DNA from: DATAGZ01 sp036263455
Lineage (GTDB): Bacteria > Pseudomonadota > Alphaproteobacteria > Dongiales > Dongiaceae
Assembly: GCA_036263455.1 (NCBI GenBank)
Contig: DATAGZ010000006.1
Span: 124,001 to 188,000, forward strand
Reading direction: 5' to 3'
DNA: 64,000 bases
A model generated the notes under the pieces. It worked only from the letters and a program-made list of their open reading frames with translations. It was not told the DNA's origin and did not search any database. The position numbers were made by a program, and so were the translations under genes. Of this stretch, positions 16,703 to 26,081 are shown in pieces. Positions within the stretch are counted from its first letter, which is position 1. The number at the start of each line of letters is the position of its first letter.

Positions 16703-17559
16703 TACGGCCAGGCCACCTCCGGAGGGAGTGACATGAGGATCGCCTCGACATTACCAGCCGTCTTGAGGCCGAAGAGCGTGCCACGGTCGTAGAGCAGGTT
16801 GAATTCGACGTAGCGGCCGCGCTTGACGAGCTGGGCCTGGCGCTGCTCCTCGCTCCAAGGCTTGCGGTAGTGGCGGCGCACCAGCATCGGATAGAGGTCG
16901 AGAAAGGTCTCGCCCACTGTCTTGGTGAAGCCGAAATCTTTGTGCCAATCTCCCGTATAGAGATCATCATAGAAAATGCCTCCAATGCCGCGTGGTTCCT
17001 TGCGGTGGGGAAGATAGAAATAACGGTCGCACCAGTCCTTGAAGCGCGGGTAATAGGCGGGATCGAACTCATCGCAGGCCCGCTTGAGCGCGGCGTGAAA
17101 GTCTGTGCTGTCCTGCGCGTCGGGAAAAACTGGAGTCAAGTCGATGCCACCGCCGAACCAATATTTCTGGGTGGCCAGGTGGCGGGTATTCATGTGAATG
17201 GCCGGGACCAATGGCGAGCGGGGATGAATGACTAGCGACAGTCCGGATGCCCAGAATCGCCCGTCGCTTGTCGCGCCCGGAATCTGCGCGCGGAATTCCT
17301 CGCTGAATTCCCCGTGAACGGTCGAGACATTGACGCCCGCTTTCTCGAAGACGCGTCCGCCGCGCATGAGTGCCATGGTTCCGCCGCCGCCGCCGGGGCG
17401 ATTCCAGTCCCGCCGTTCGAACATTGCCTGGGACTGGCCTTGGGGAGTGACTTCGCACTCGCATTCCTCCAGCGCCGCGCAGATCCGGTCGCGCAGATCG
17501 GCAAACCATTGTGCCGCGATGTCGCGATGATTGATGGGATAGGGGTGATTGTCGGTCAT
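16702..17559 (-). CDS. hemF: Oxygen-dependent coproporphyrinogen-III oxidase
   Basis: 285 aa. Converts coproporphyrinogen III to protoporphyrinogen IX in haem biosynthesis, using O2. The family signature is intact around residues 172-197 (FKDWCDRYFYLPHRKEPRGI and GGIFYDD). GVDLTPVF-type and VEFNLLYDRGT blocks are also present. The length is normal. Start and stop are coupled to neighbours by ATGA (trmL) and TAATG (lysE). Its place opposite the petABC operon fits a shared aerobic, haem-requiring theme. Confidence 0.96.
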   Translation of the reverse strand: MTDNHPYPINHRDIAAQWFADLRDRICAALEECECEVTPQGQSQAMFERRDWNRPGGGGGTMALMRGGRVFEKAGVNVSTVHGEFSEEFRAQIPGATSDGRFWASGLSLVIHPRSPLVPAIHMNTRHLATQKYWFGGGIDLTPVFPDAQDSTDFHAALKRACDEFDPAYYPRFKDWCDRYFYLPHRKEPRGIGGIFYDDLYTGDWHKDFGFTKTVGETFLDLYPMLVRRHYRKPWSEEQRQAQLVKRGRYVEFNLLYDRGTLFGLKTAGNVEAILMSLPPEVAWP

Positions 17560-18023
17560 GACCGATTATAGTGCAGTTGCCGCCGCGCCTCCGCAAGGAC
17601 GATAGAAACGGCCATGGCAAGGTTGAGCGACCGCGCGCCGGCGGCCATCGGAATGACCAGCCTGTCGTCGGCAGCTTCATGGAGAAAGGGTGGCAGCCCG
17701 GCTGATTCGCTTCCAAAGAGCAGCTCGTCCGATTCTTCGAACGGGAAATCGAAATAAGCCCGCGATGCCTTGGTGGTGAAGGCGAGGAGGCGGCCACGCC
17801 GAAGGGTATCGGCAAAACTTTCCCAGCTCGGGTGGAATCTCCAGGACAGCAACTGGACATAATCCATGCCCGCCCGGGCAAGGCGCCGGTCATCGAGCGT
17901 ATAGCCCAGGGGTCCGATGATCGCTACCTCAGCGCCCAGACAGGCGGCGAGTCGTAAAATGGCCCCAGTATTCTGCGGAATATCCGGCTGGTGGAGAATG
18001 ATGCGCATGGGTTTTCTTACCAT
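17556..18023 (-). CDS. trmL: tRNA (cytidine(34)-2'-O)-methyltransferase
   Basis: 155-aa SPOUT methyltransferase that 2'-O-methylates the wobble base of certain leucine tRNAs. Motifs: LHQPDIPQNTGAILRLAACL, LLFGSESAGLP and the knot-forming IPMAAGARSLNLAMAVSIVL. The open frame continues to 18158, but the proper start is the ATG at 18023 (MVRKPMRIIL), with AGG 8 bases upstream. An ATG at 18008 is a near alternative. First gene of trmL-hemF-lysE; 114 bases separate it from divergent petA. Confidence 0.93.
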   Translation of the reverse strand: MVRKPMRIILHQPDIPQNTGAILRLAACLGAEVAIIGPLGYTLDDRRLARAGMDYVQLLSWRFHPSWESFADTLRRGRLLAFTTKASRAYFDFPFEESDELLFGSESAGLPPFLHEAADDRLVIPMAAGARSLNLAMAVSIVLAEARRQLHYNRS

Positions 18024-18137
18024 GGCGCGAGCCTTTGCAAATCGCGTAAATTCCGTTATATGAAGCCGCGGCGCGGCCCGAATGCGCGTGCGCGCGGGCG
18101 GGTTGACATTCCGCCGTCGGTGTAGAAAGAGGATGGG

Positions 18138-18665
18138 ATGGATCATACGCATAAACAAACCCGCCGAGATTTCCTATATCTCGCGACGAGCGCCGTAACC
18201 GTCGCGGGCGCCGCGGCGACCGCTTGGCCGCTGATCAATTCCATGCGTCCCTCGGCGGATGTATTGGCCCTTTCCTCCATCGAGGTTGACCTTTCCCGTG
18301 TCGAGCTCGGCCAAAGCCTGACCGTAAAATGGCGCGGCAAGCCGGTCTTCATCCGTCACCGCACGCCCGAGGAGATCAAGGCCGCCGAGGAAGTGCCGCT
18401 CAGTGACCTGCGCGACCCTCAGAAGGACCAGGATCGGGTAAAGAAGCCCGAATGGCTGGTGGTGGTGGGTGTCTGCACCCATCTGGGCTGCGTGCCGCTT
18501 GGTCAGAAGGTGGGTGAGCCTCGCGGCCCCTACAATGGCTGGTTCTGTCCCTGCCATGGGTCGATCTATGATGCGTCGGGGCGCATCCGCCAGGGTCCGG
18601 CGCCCGCTAATCTGGAAGTCCCAGATTATAGTTTCGAAAACGATCACGTGGTTCGCATCGGCTAG
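18138..18665 (+). CDS. petA: Ubiquinol-cytochrome c reductase, Rieske iron-sulfur subunit
   Basis: 175 aa. Membrane-anchored [2Fe-2S] subunit of the bc1 complex, passing electrons from ubiquinol to cytochrome c1. The N-terminus [20 protein letters not shown] is a Tat-type signal anchor with the twin arginine. Cluster ligands lie in CTHLGC and CPCHGS near residues 112-137. GAGG-like bases stand just before the ATG. First gene of petABC, 8 bases ahead of petB. Confidence 0.97.
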   Translation: MDHTHKQTRRDFLYLATSAVTVAGAAATAWPLINSMRPSADVLALSSIEVDLSRVELGQSLTVKWRGKPVFIRHRTPEEIKAAEEVPLSDLRDPQKDQDRVKKPEWLVVVGVCTHLGCVPLGQKVGEPRGPYNGWFCPCHGSIYDASGRIRQGPAPANLEVPDYSFENDHVVRIG

Positions 18666-18673
18666 GAAATTCC

Positions 18674-19978
18674 ATGTCTGCTCAGTTCAAGAATCCCATC
18701 GTCCGCTGGATCGACCATCGGCTCCCGATCTTCTCCTATCTCCACCATGAGGCCTATGAGTACATGGCCCCGCGCAACCTGAATTATTGGTGGAATTTCG
18801 GATCGCTCGCGCTTTTCATGCTGGCGGCGATGATTTTCACCGGCGTCGGCCTCGCGATGCAATACACGCCCAATTCGGACCTGGCCTTCAACTCGGTCGA
18901 GCGCATCATGCGCGACGTCAATAACGGGTGGCTGCTGCGCTATGTCCACATGAACGGCGCCTCGATGTTCTTCATCGTTGTCTATGTTCATATGTTCCGT
19001 GGATTATATTACGGGTCCTATAAACCCCCGCGTGAGTTTCTTTGGCAACTCGGCGTGGTGATCCTGCTCCTGATGATGGCGACCGCCTTCATGGGGTACG
19101 TGCTTCCCTGGGGACAGATGAGCTTTTGGGGCGCCACCGTGATCACCAACCTGTTTTCTGCCTTTCCCTGGATCGGTCCAAAGATCGTTACCATGCTGTG
19201 GGGCGGGTTCGCCGTCGATAATCCGACCCTCAACCGGTTTTATGCCCTGCATTATCTTCTGCCCTTCGCCATCGTGGGGGTCGTGGCGCTGCATTATTTG
19301 GCGCTGCACCGGTTCGGTTCCAATAATCCGATCGGCATCGATATGAAGGGGCCACAGGATTGGATTCCCTTCCACCCCTATTATACGTCGAAAGACCTGT
19401 TCGGCCTGGGCGTGTTCCTGATCTTCTATTCGGTGTGGCTGTTCTGGGCGCCCGTGGCGCTAGGTGATCCGGACAATTTCATCCCGGCCAACCCGCTCTC
19501 CACGCCCCAGCATATCGTGCCGGAATGGTATTTTCTGCCTTATTACGCAATCCTTCGCTCGATCCCCAACAAGCTGATGGGGGTGATCGCCATGTTCGGT
19601 TCGGTTTTGGTGCTTATTATCCTACCCTGGCTCGACCGTTCTCCGGTGCGTTCGGCGCGGTTCCGCCCGGCATTCCGGCGCTTCTTCTGGCTGTTTGTGT
19701 GCGATTGCGTCGTGCTGCTGTTGGTCGGCAAATACCCCCCCGATGCGTCCTGGGCGCCATTCTCGCTGCAGATCCTGAGCGCGGGTGAGGCGGAGCATGC
19801 ATCCGGTCTCATCCTCCCGCTGGTCACTATCGGGCGGATTGCGACCTTCTGGTATTTCGCGCATTTCTTTATCATCCTGCCGCTTTTGTCGGTATTCGAG
19901 CGCACCGAGCCCTTGCCGCTGTCGATCGGCAAGCCCGTGCTTGATCACGAGCGAAAAGCGCTGGCGGAGGCAAAATGA
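18674..19978 (+). CDS. petB: Cytochrome b of the bc1 complex
   Basis: 434-aa multi-helix membrane subunit carrying two b haems and the quinol sites. Visible landmarks: [20 protein letters not shown] (haem-ligand helix), [19 protein letters not shown] (Qo region), a second His pair around [20 protein letters not shown], and [18 protein letters not shown] (PEWY loop). It is full length for a bacterial cytochrome b (no b6/IV split). The TGA overlaps the petC ATG. Confidence 0.98.
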   Translation: MSAQFKNPIVRWIDHRLPIFSYLHHEAYEYMAPRNLNYWWNFGSLALFMLAAMIFTGVGLAMQYTPNSDLAFNSVERIMRDVNNGWLLRYVHMNGASMFFIVVYVHMFRGLYYGSYKPPREFLWQLGVVILLLMMATAFMGYVLPWGQMSFWGATVITNLFSAFPWIGPKIVTMLWGGFAVDNPTLNRFYALHYLLPFAIVGVVALHYLALHRFGSNNPIGIDMKGPQDWIPFHPYYTSKDLFGLGVFLIFYSVWLFWAPVALGDPDNFIPANPLSTPQHIVPEWYFLPYYAILRSIPNKLMGVIAMFGSVLVLIILPWLDRSPVRSARFRPAFRRFFWLFVCDCVVLLLVGKYPPDASWAPFSLQILSAGEAEHASGLILPLVTIGRIATFWYFAHFFIILPLLSVFERTEPLPLSIGKPVLDHERKALAEAK

Positions 19979-20778
19979 TGAGCAAGGGTACCATCTTTCT
20001 GACGGCGCTGGCCGCCCTGGTCGGCATCGGAACCGTGCTGTTCGTCCTTGCCGATCCGGAGGAGACGCACGAAGTGCCGCGCCAGCAATGGTCCTTCCAG
20101 GGTGTCTTCGGCCAGTACGACCGGCCGGCCTTGCAGCGTGGCTTTACGGTCTATCGTCAGGTCTGTTCCGGCTGCCATTCCATGAGCCTGCTATCCTACC
20201 GCCAGCTCGCGGGTATCGGGTTCGACGAGAACAAGATCAAGCAGATCGCCGCCGAGGTGCAGGTGCCCGACGGGCCGAACGACCAGGGCGAGATGTTCGA
20301 GCGTCCCGGCAAGCCCTTCGACCGCTTCAAGGCGCCTTTTGCCAATGAGCAGGCCGCACGTGCCGCCAATAACGGGGCCTTGCCGCCCGATTTGTCGCTG
20401 ATCGCCAAATCGCGCGCGGGAAAGGGTTTTGTCGGGCATGAAGGCGCCGACTATATCTACGCGCTGCTTACCGGCTATACCAATCCGCCCCCCGGGGTGA
20501 CGGTTGCGGAAAACATGCATTACAACCGGGCCTTCACCAGGGGCGCGCATCAAATCGCCATGCCGCCGCCGCTGCAGGACAATAGCGTGACCTATGAAGA
20601 CGGCACGCCCGCCACGCTGGACCAGCAAGCCCGCGACGTCGCGCAATTCCTGAGCTGGGCCTCAGAACCTCACCTCGAAGAGCGTCACAGATACGGCATC
20701 CGCGCGGTGCTCTTCCTGCTGATCGCCACCGGCCTGGCCTACGCCGCCAAGCGCAAGGTGTGGAGCGCGGTGCATTGA
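19975..20778 (+). CDS. petC: Cytochrome c1 of the bc1 complex
   Basis: 267 aa. Periplasmic c-type haem subunit anchored by a C-terminal helix ([20 protein letters not shown]). N-terminal signal helix about residues 5-26. The haem motif is CSGCH near residue 64, and MPPPL supplies the likely Met ligand region. [11 protein letters not shown] is characteristic of c1. Two ATGs stand in tandem at the start and overlap the petB stop. Followed 38 bases later by an intrinsic terminator. Confidence 0.97.
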   Translation: MMSKGTIFLTALAALVGIGTVLFVLADPEETHEVPRQQWSFQGVFGQYDRPALQRGFTVYRQVCSGCHSMSLLSYRQLAGIGFDENKIKQIAAEVQVPDGPNDQGEMFERPGKPFDRFKAPFANEQAARAANNGALPPDLSLIAKSRAGKGFVGHEGADYIYALLTGYTNPPPGVTVAENMHYNRAFTRGAHQIAMPPPLQDNSVTYEDGTPATLDQQARDVAQFLSWASEPHLEERHRYGIRAVLFLLIATGLAYAAKRKVWSAVH

Positions 20779-20816
20779 GCTAGCGCCGCCCTCCTGCAGG
20801 ACATAAGACTTGCTTA

Positions 20817-20855
20817 AAAGAGTCCCCTCGGACAGCCGAAGGGGCTCTTTTTTTT
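20817..20855. terminator. Intrinsic terminator after petABC (probably bidirectional)
   Basis: Left arm AAAGAGTCCCCTCGG, loop ACAG, right arm CCGAAGGGGCTCTTT, with one bulge on each side. It is followed on the plus strand by a run of eight T. The opposite strand also has ACTCTTTT after the stem, so it can serve the convergent beta-barrel gene. Confidence 0.9.
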
Positions 20856-20888
20856 CGATTGTGTTGAGGGCGAAAGCCGCGGCCGTTC

Positions 20889-20937
20889 CTCTCTCCCTTG
20901 ATGGGAGGAGGTCCCTAATGCAGCGAGCGGGTGAGGG
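20889..20937. repeat. Degenerate intergenic repeat-like element
   Basis: The stretch contains CTCCC-TTGAT-GGGAG followed by GGTCCC and, after a spacer, GCGGGTGAGGG. This resembles the CTCCC...GGGTGAGGG-type short intergenic elements common in proteobacterial genomes. Only one copy is visible here, so repetitiveness cannot be shown from this window. Confidence 0.3.
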
Positions 20938-20949
20938 TAAAACACAACC

Positions 20950-21615
20950 CTAAAAATACCACCTCAGTCCGAGGGTTGCCTCGTGGAACCGGGTGTCCTC
21001 GATGTGGCGGGTGCCGTCATCGATCCATTGGAAGCGGTAGGCCGGGACTAGGCTCAGCCGTTCGGCGACCTTGACCTCGACGCCCACTTCGCCGAAAGCG
21101 GTGAAGCTCGTGTCGCTGGTCTTCTTGAGATCGGGCGTACCGTAGAAATCGCTATGCACGCCGCCGATACCCGCGCCCAGGTAGGGGATGAACATGCTGC
21201 CGGTATTGAAATCATAGAAGAGCCCCTCGGTGCCGTTGAATGTCTCGAAGCGGTTGCGGCCCAGCTCGGCCCTGCCGCGGACGGATGCCTCGCCGAAGAG
21301 GTTGCGTACATGCACGCGGCCCCGGACATCGTCGAAGCGGGTGCGGCCATAGAAGAATTCCGATTGCAGGCGCAGGCCGTTGGCGAAGCGATAGCCCCCC
21401 TCGATGCCCACGCCCCAGCCAGTATCGTAATCCGCAGTCACCTGGCCGGTCAGCCCATCGAAACGCGAGAAGGCCCGCAAATCCTCGGGAAAGATCGCCA
21501 GGCCGGTCAACTGCACATAGAAGCCGGTATTGAAAACGTATCTGTCCTGGGCCCGCGCCGTCGTGGCGAGCAGCAGGCAGAACAGGAAAAAGCCGAGGCC
21601 CTTGGCGATCCGCAC
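20950..21615 (-). CDS. Outer membrane beta-barrel protein (porin/OmpW-like)
   Basis: 221 aa. The open frame runs up to 21738, but a GTG at 21615 has AAAGAGG six bases upstream and starts a proper signal peptide (RIAKGLGFFLFCLLLATTARA, then QD). The mature protein has alternating beta-strand character (GWGVGIEGGYRFANGLRLQS, FIPYLGAGIGGVHSDFY, VEVKVAERLSLVPAYRFQW). It ends in WYF, the terminal aromatic recognised by the outer-membrane assembly machinery. Likely an eight-stranded barrel. The family is a broad porin/opacity type and the ligand is unknown. Convergent with petABC across the shared terminator. Confidence 0.8.
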   Translation of the reverse strand: MRIAKGLGFFLFCLLLATTARAQDRYVFNTGFYVQLTGLAIFPEDLRAFSRFDGLTGQVTADYDTGWGVGIEGGYRFANGLRLQSEFFYGRTRFDDVRGRVHVRNLFGEASVRGRAELGRNRFETFNGTEGLFYDFNTGSMFIPYLGAGIGGVHSDFYGTPDLKKTSDTSFTAFGEVGVEVKVAERLSLVPAYRFQWIDDGTRHIEDTRFHEATLGLRWYF

Positions 21616-21780
21616 GATACACCTCTTTCCAGATCGCTCCGTGAACCGCTGGCCCAGGCAGACGTGTCCGTAACCGCGGCGTTTTTTAGCCGGACCGGGG
21701 CGGAAGGGGCGGCATAAGGCGCTGGCGTCTGCCCACATGCTTGGCTATGATTCCGCCCGGACCGGGCGATGGGAGAAACG

Positions 21781-22791
21781 ATGGCGGCGATTCAGGCATC
21801 AAAACAGGACAAGCCGACCTTGACGGTGGTGCCGGCCGACAAGGATGCGCGCAATCCAATCCGGCCGTTCGATCCCGATCTGGTCGATCTCTGCCGCGCC
21901 AATCTGAGCGCGATTGAGCGGCGCGCGGCAAGCCTGCCGAAACGCCGCACCGTGAAGAAAGACTGGCAGGCGGCGTGGCTCCTGAAAGCGATTGCCTGCA
22001 CGGATCTGACCACCCTCTCGGGCGATGATACGCCCGGCCGGGTAGCCCGCTTGTGCGCCAAGGCTCGCCACCCGCTGCGCGAGGATCTCGTCCACGCGCT
22101 CGGGATCGAGGCGCTCGCGCTCCGCGTAGGCGCGGTCTGCGTCTATCCCACCATGGTGGGCGCGGCGGTGCGCGCGCTGGAAGGGTCGGGCATCCCGGTG
22201 GCCTCGGTGGCGACGGCCTTTCCGGCAGGCCTATCGACGATGGCGACGCGACTTGCCGATATCAAGGCTGCGGTGGAGGCGGGAGCGCAGGAAATCGATA
22301 TCGTGGTCACCCGCGCCCACGTCCTGACCGGAAATTGGCGGGCGCTCTACGAAGAAGTTGCCCAGTGCCGCGAGGCGTGCGGTGCGGCCCATATGAAAAC
22401 CATCCTCGCCACAGGCGAGCTCGGCACGCTGCGCAATGTCGCGCGCGCCAGCATGGTGGCAATGATGGCCGGCTCGGATTTCATTAAGACCTCGACCGGC
22501 AAAGAAGACGTGAATGCCATCCTGCCGGTCGGTCTGGTCATGACCCGCGCAATCCGGCAGTACAAGGAGCTGACCGGCCATGATGTCGGCTTCAAGCCGG
22601 CGGGGGGGATCCGCTCGGCCAAGCAGGCCCTCGATTGGCTGATCCTGATGCGGGAAGAATTAGGCCGGGCCTGGCAGGAGCCCACGCTTTTCCGGCTCGG
22701 CGCTTCGACCCTGCTCTCGGATATCGAGCGCCAGCTCGATCATTATGCCACCGGCCGCTACGCCGCCTACAATCACCAGCCGCTCGTTTAG
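21781..22791 (+). CDS. deoC: Deoxyribose-phosphate aldolase
   Basis: 336 aa. Cleaves 2-deoxyribose-5-phosphate to glyceraldehyde-3-phosphate and acetaldehyde. TIM barrel with the Schiff-base lysine in SDFIKTSTGKED and the second active-site lysine in VGFKPAGGIRSAKQA. SVATAFPAG and EIDIVVTRAHVLTG are also typical. The ATG at 21781 has GGGAGA upstream; an ATG at 21769 is possible. The N-terminus is longer than E. coli DeoC, as in many alphaproteobacterial members. It lies 13 bases before an aldehyde dehydrogenase gene that could oxidise the acetaldehyde formed. Confidence 0.95.
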   Translation: MAAIQASKQDKPTLTVVPADKDARNPIRPFDPDLVDLCRANLSAIERRAASLPKRRTVKKDWQAAWLLKAIACTDLTTLSGDDTPGRVARLCAKARHPLREDLVHALGIEALALRVGAVCVYPTMVGAAVRALEGSGIPVASVATAFPAGLSTMATRLADIKAAVEAGAQEIDIVVTRAHVLTGNWRALYEEVAQCREACGAAHMKTILATGELGTLRNVARASMVAMMAGSDFIKTSTGKEDVNAILPVGLVMTRAIRQYKELTGHDVGFKPAGGIRSAKQALDWLILMREELGRAWQEPTLFRLGASTLLSDIERQLDHYATGRYAAYNHQPLV

Positions 22792-22804
22792 CTCAGGAGA
22801 ATCC

Positions 22805-25201
22805 ATGGCAACCAATCTCGCCGCGCTCTTTCACTCCCTGGATTACGGGCCGGCCCCCGAGGCGAGCGCCGAGGCCCAGGCCTGGCTCGACCGCCACGGG
22901 CGCAAGTTCGGCCATTTCGTCAACGGCGCGTGGCGGCCGGGGCGCAAATATTTCGACAGCGTCAACCCTGCCACCAAGAAGAAGCTTGCCGATGTGGCGC
23001 TCGGCTCCAAGGAGGACGTGGATGCCGCGGTGAAGGCCGCCCGCAAGGCGCAGCCCGGCTGGGCCGCCTTGGGTGGGTTTGGCCGCGCCAAGTATCTTTA
23101 TGCGCTGGCACGCCATATCCAGAAACATACGAGGCTCCTCGCGGTGCTCGAAACGCTCGACAATGGCAAGACGATCCGCGAGACGCGCGACATCGATATT
23201 CCCTTGGTCGCGCGGCACTTTCTCTACCATGCCGGCTGGGCGCAGCTTCTCGAGAGCGAGCTCAAGGACATGGAGCCGGTCGGCGTCTGCGGCCAGATCA
23301 TTCCATGGAATTTCCCCTTGCTCATGCTCGCCTGGAAAATCGCGCCAGCGCTGGCGGCGGGTAATACGGTGATTCTGAAGCCCGCTGAATTTACTTCGCT
23401 GACCGCTTTGGCCTTCGCCGAGATCTGTCAGGCGGCGGAATTGCCCAAGGGCGTCGTCAACATTGTCACGGGCGAGGGCGAGACGGGTGCGGCCATTGTC
23501 GATCACCCCGGCATCGACAAGATCGCCTTCACCGGTTCCACCGAGGTTGGCCGGCTGATCCGCCGCGCCACTGCTGGAACGGGTAAGAAGCTCTCGCTCG
23601 AGTTGGGCGGCAAATCGCCTTTCATCGTTTTCGACGATGCCGATATCGATAGCGCGGTGGAGGGCGTAGTGGACGCCATCTGGTTCAACCAGGGCCAGGT
23701 CTGTTGCGCCGGATCGCGCCTGCTTCTGCAAGAAGGCATCGCCGAGCGCATGATCGCCAAGCTTCGCGCGCGGATGGAAACGCTGCGCATCGGCAATCCG
23801 CTCGACAAGGCCGTGGATATCGGCGCAATCGTCGCGGCGGTGCAGTGGCAGCGCATCGACGCGCTGGTTAAGCAGGGCGTGAGTGAAGGCGCCGCCATCT
23901 GGCAGCCGAGCTGGTCCTGTCCGACCGAAGGTTGGTTTTATCCGCCGACTCTCTTGACCGACGTCCAGCCAGCCTCGACGGTGATGCAAGTCGAAATCTT
24001 TGGCCCTGTGCTCGCCGCGATGACTTTCCGCACGCCTGCGGAAGCAGTAGAGATCGCGAATAACACGCCCTATGGGCTTGCCGCTTCGCTCTGGACCGAG
24101 AACATCAATCTTGCGCTTGACATGGCGCCCAAGATCAAGGCCGGCGTCGTATGGGTAAATTGCACGAACCAGTTCGATGCCTCGGTGGGGTTCGGCGGCT
24201 ACCGTGAAAGCGGTTTCGGCCGCGAGGGCGGCATAGAGGGCATGTGGGAATATCTCAAGCCCAACTGGGAAAAGACTCAGGCCGCGCTTCCGGCAAAAAA
24301 ACGGAAAAAGCCCCTGATTGGACCAGGCGGGGCAGGCGACGGAGCGGAAATTGTCTCGATCGATCGGACATCCAAGCTTTTCATCGGTGGTCGCCAGGTC
24401 CGGCCCGACGGCGGGTACAGCCGCACGATTCTTGACCCGCAGGGGAAACGGATGGGCGAGGCGGGCGAAGGTAACCGCAAGGATATCCGCGACGCGGTCG
24501 AGGCGGCGCTGGCCCAGCGCGGCTGGGCGAGCCTGTCCGGCCATGGACGGGCGCAGATCCTCTATTATCTCGGGGAAAATCTTGCCGAGCGGCGCGATGA
24601 GTTCGCGGCGCTGCTGGCGCGGATGGGTGGCGCTCCGGCCAGGCAAGCGAAAAGCGAGGTCGAAAAATCATTGGAACGCTGCTTCGCCTACGCGGCCTGG
24701 GCCGATAAGTATGATGGGCTGGTGCACAATCCCCCGCTGCGCGGCGTGGCGCTCGCCATGAACGAACCGATGGGGATCGTGGGTATTGCTTGCCCAGACG
24801 AGGCGCCGTTGCTCGGCTTTATGTCGCTGGCCCTGCCTGCCATCGCGATGGGCAATCGCGTGGTGGCGGTTCCATCGCCGCTGGCGCCGCTCGCGGCGAC
24901 CGCCCTTTACCAGGTCATCGAAACCTCGGACGTACCGGCGGGGGTCATCAATATCGTGACCGGCGACCGTGAAGAACTCGCTTGCGTCCTTGCCGATCAT
25001 CAGGCGGTGGACGCGCTGTGGTACTTCGGTTCGCGCGATGGTGGGGCCGACATCGAACGCCGCGCCGCTGAGAACCTCAAGCGTACCTTCACCAATCGGG
25101 GACGCGCCTTCGACTGGCACGACAACCGCCAGTCTGAAGGACGCCATTTCCTGCGTCAGGCCACACAGGTGAAGAATATCTGGATCCCTTACGGGGAATA
25201 G
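22805..25201 (+). CDS. ALDH16-type double-domain aldehyde dehydrogenase
   Basis: 798 aa from the ATG at 22805 (AGGAGA upstream). Two ALDH modules in one chain. The first (about residues 1-495) is complete: PWNFPLLMLAWKIAPALAAG, FTGSTEVG, LELGGKSPFIVFDDADID and the catalytic Cys300 in FNQGQVCCAG. The second (about 515-798) keeps the NAD-fold-like part (NEPMGIVGIACPDEAPLLGF) but has no GQxC nucleophile and is short at the end. This matches the ALDH16 family, in which the C-terminal domain is non-catalytic. Following deoC, it may turn acetaldehyde or a related aldehyde into the acid; this pairing is inference. Confidence 0.9.
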   Translation: MATNLAALFHSLDYGPAPEASAEAQAWLDRHGRKFGHFVNGAWRPGRKYFDSVNPATKKKLADVALGSKEDVDAAVKAARKAQPGWAALGGFGRAKYLYALARHIQKHTRLLAVLETLDNGKTIRETRDIDIPLVARHFLYHAGWAQLLESELKDMEPVGVCGQIIPWNFPLLMLAWKIAPALAAGNTVILKPAEFTSLTALAFAEICQAAELPKGVVNIVTGEGETGAAIVDHPGIDKIAFTGSTEVGRLIRRATAGTGKKLSLELGGKSPFIVFDDADIDSAVEGVVDAIWFNQGQVCCAGSRLLLQEGIAERMIAKLRARMETLRIGNPLDKAVDIGAIVAAVQWQRIDALVKQGVSEGAAIWQPSWSCPTEGWFYPPTLLTDVQPASTVMQVEIFGPVLAAMTFRTPAEAVEIANNTPYGLAASLWTENINLALDMAPKIKAGVVWVNCTNQFDASVGFGGYRESGFGREGGIEGMWEYLKPNWEKTQAALPAKKRKKPLIGPGGAGDGAEIVSIDRTSKLFIGGRQVRPDGGYSRTILDPQGKRMGEAGEGNRKDIRDAVEAALAQRGWASLSGHGRAQILYYLGENLAERRDEFAALLARMGGAPARQAKSEVEKSLERCFAYAAWADKYDGLVHNPPLRGVALAMNEPMGIVGIACPDEAPLLGFMSLALPAIAMGNRVVAVPSPLAPLAATALYQVIETSDVPAGVINIVTGDREELACVLADHQAVDALWYFGSRDGGADIERRAAENLKRTFTNRGRAFDWHDNRQSEGRHFLRQATQVKNIWIPYGE

Positions 25202-25202
25202 A

Positions 25203-26081
25203 CTGCCGCTCGGATCTTTCCTGCCCTGGACGGATCGGCTGGGGCATTTATCCTGGCTGCGGCTTGTCGGATTTGCGGGCACGATCGCCCCGGCCTGTTT
25301 TCTCGCCTGGCTCTGGATGAGCGGCGGATTGGGCCTGCGCCCCGCCAATGAATTGATCGCGCAAAGCGGCGATTGGGCGCTGCGTGCGCTGCTCATTTCC
25401 CTGGCGATCACGCCGCTGCGCCAGCTCCTGCGCTGGCCCGCTTTGATTGGCCTGCGCCGCATGGTGGGCGTCGCGGCCTGTCTTTATGGACTGCTTCACC
25501 TTTCCGCCTTCGCCTGGGACAATGGCTTTCGCTGGACCTATGTCCTGACCGAGACGATCCTGCGCTTTTATCTTACCATCGGCGCCGTCGCGCTCATCGG
25601 TCTCGTGGCGCTCGCCGTGACCTCGACGGACGAAGCCGCGCGGCACCTGGGCGGCAAGAGGTGGCAGAAGTTGCATAATTCCGTCTATGCCGTGGCCGCC
25701 CTGTCCCTGCTGCATTTTTTCCTCCAGACCGGGCTGAACCTTTATCAACCCGTTCTCCTGGCCGGATTCTTCGCCTGGCTCATGGCGTACCGCCTGTTGG
25801 GCTCGCACGCACGGAGCACGCTATGCCTGCTTCTCCTTACGGCCGGCTGCGGCCTGGCGACGAGCCTTTCCGAGGCCGGCTATTACGCCGTTTTCTCCAG
25901 GCTACCGGCCGGGCGTATCTTGCTGGCCAATCTCCATTTCACCCATGGCCTAAGACCGGGCGTCTGGGTGCTGCTGGCTGGGTTGTTGCTCCTGGGCGTG
26001 GCGATGGCGCGAAACCGGACGGTCCCGACCCGGCCCACAAATTCTAAACGGTCGGCGGGCAAAGGATGGCGAGTCTTTTAA
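25203..26081 (+). CDS. MsrQ-like haem-binding membrane protein, long form
   Basis: About 292 aa if started at CTG 25203. Ferric-reductase-like transmembrane family resembling MsrQ, the quinol-linked partner of periplasmic methionine sulfoxide reductase MsrP. Probable haem histidines lie in LYGLLHLSAF and RWQKLHNSVYAVAALSLLHF. The only ATG (25317) lies inside the sequence, after the first membrane helix. The in-frame upstream residues PWTDRLGHLSWLRLVGFAGT look like the true MsrQ N-terminus, so a CTG start behind GGGG at 25193-25196 is likely. The region beyond about residue 200 is an extra hydrophobic extension. No msrP is adjacent. The 3' end overlaps the convergent ELM1-like gene by 38 bases. 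Confidence 0.72.
   Translation: MPLGSFLPWTDRLGHLSWLRLVGFAGTIAPACFLAWLWMSGGLGLRPANELIAQSGDWALRALLISLAITPLRQLLRWPALIGLRRMVGVAACLYGLLHLSAFAWDNGFRWTYVLTETILRFYLTIGAVALIGLVALAVTSTDEAARHLGGKRWQKLHNSVYAVAALSLLHFFLQTGLNLYQPVLLAGFFAWLMAYRLLGSHARSTLCLLLLTAGCGLATSLSEAGYYAVFSRLPAGRILLANLHFTHGLRPGVWVLLAGLLLLGVAMARNRTVPTRPTNSKRSAGKGWRVF

Noticed and set aside
18095..18137. TTGACA at about 18101 as the petABC promoter
   Set aside because: The hexamer is perfect, but no acceptable -10 lies 16-18 bases on; the ribosome site would overlap it. The promoter in this divergent gap remains unplaced.
22793..24646. 617-codon minus-strand frame opposite ALDH16
   Set aside because: Long only because of GC-rich codon bias; the plus strand has catalytic motifs and a good ribosome site.
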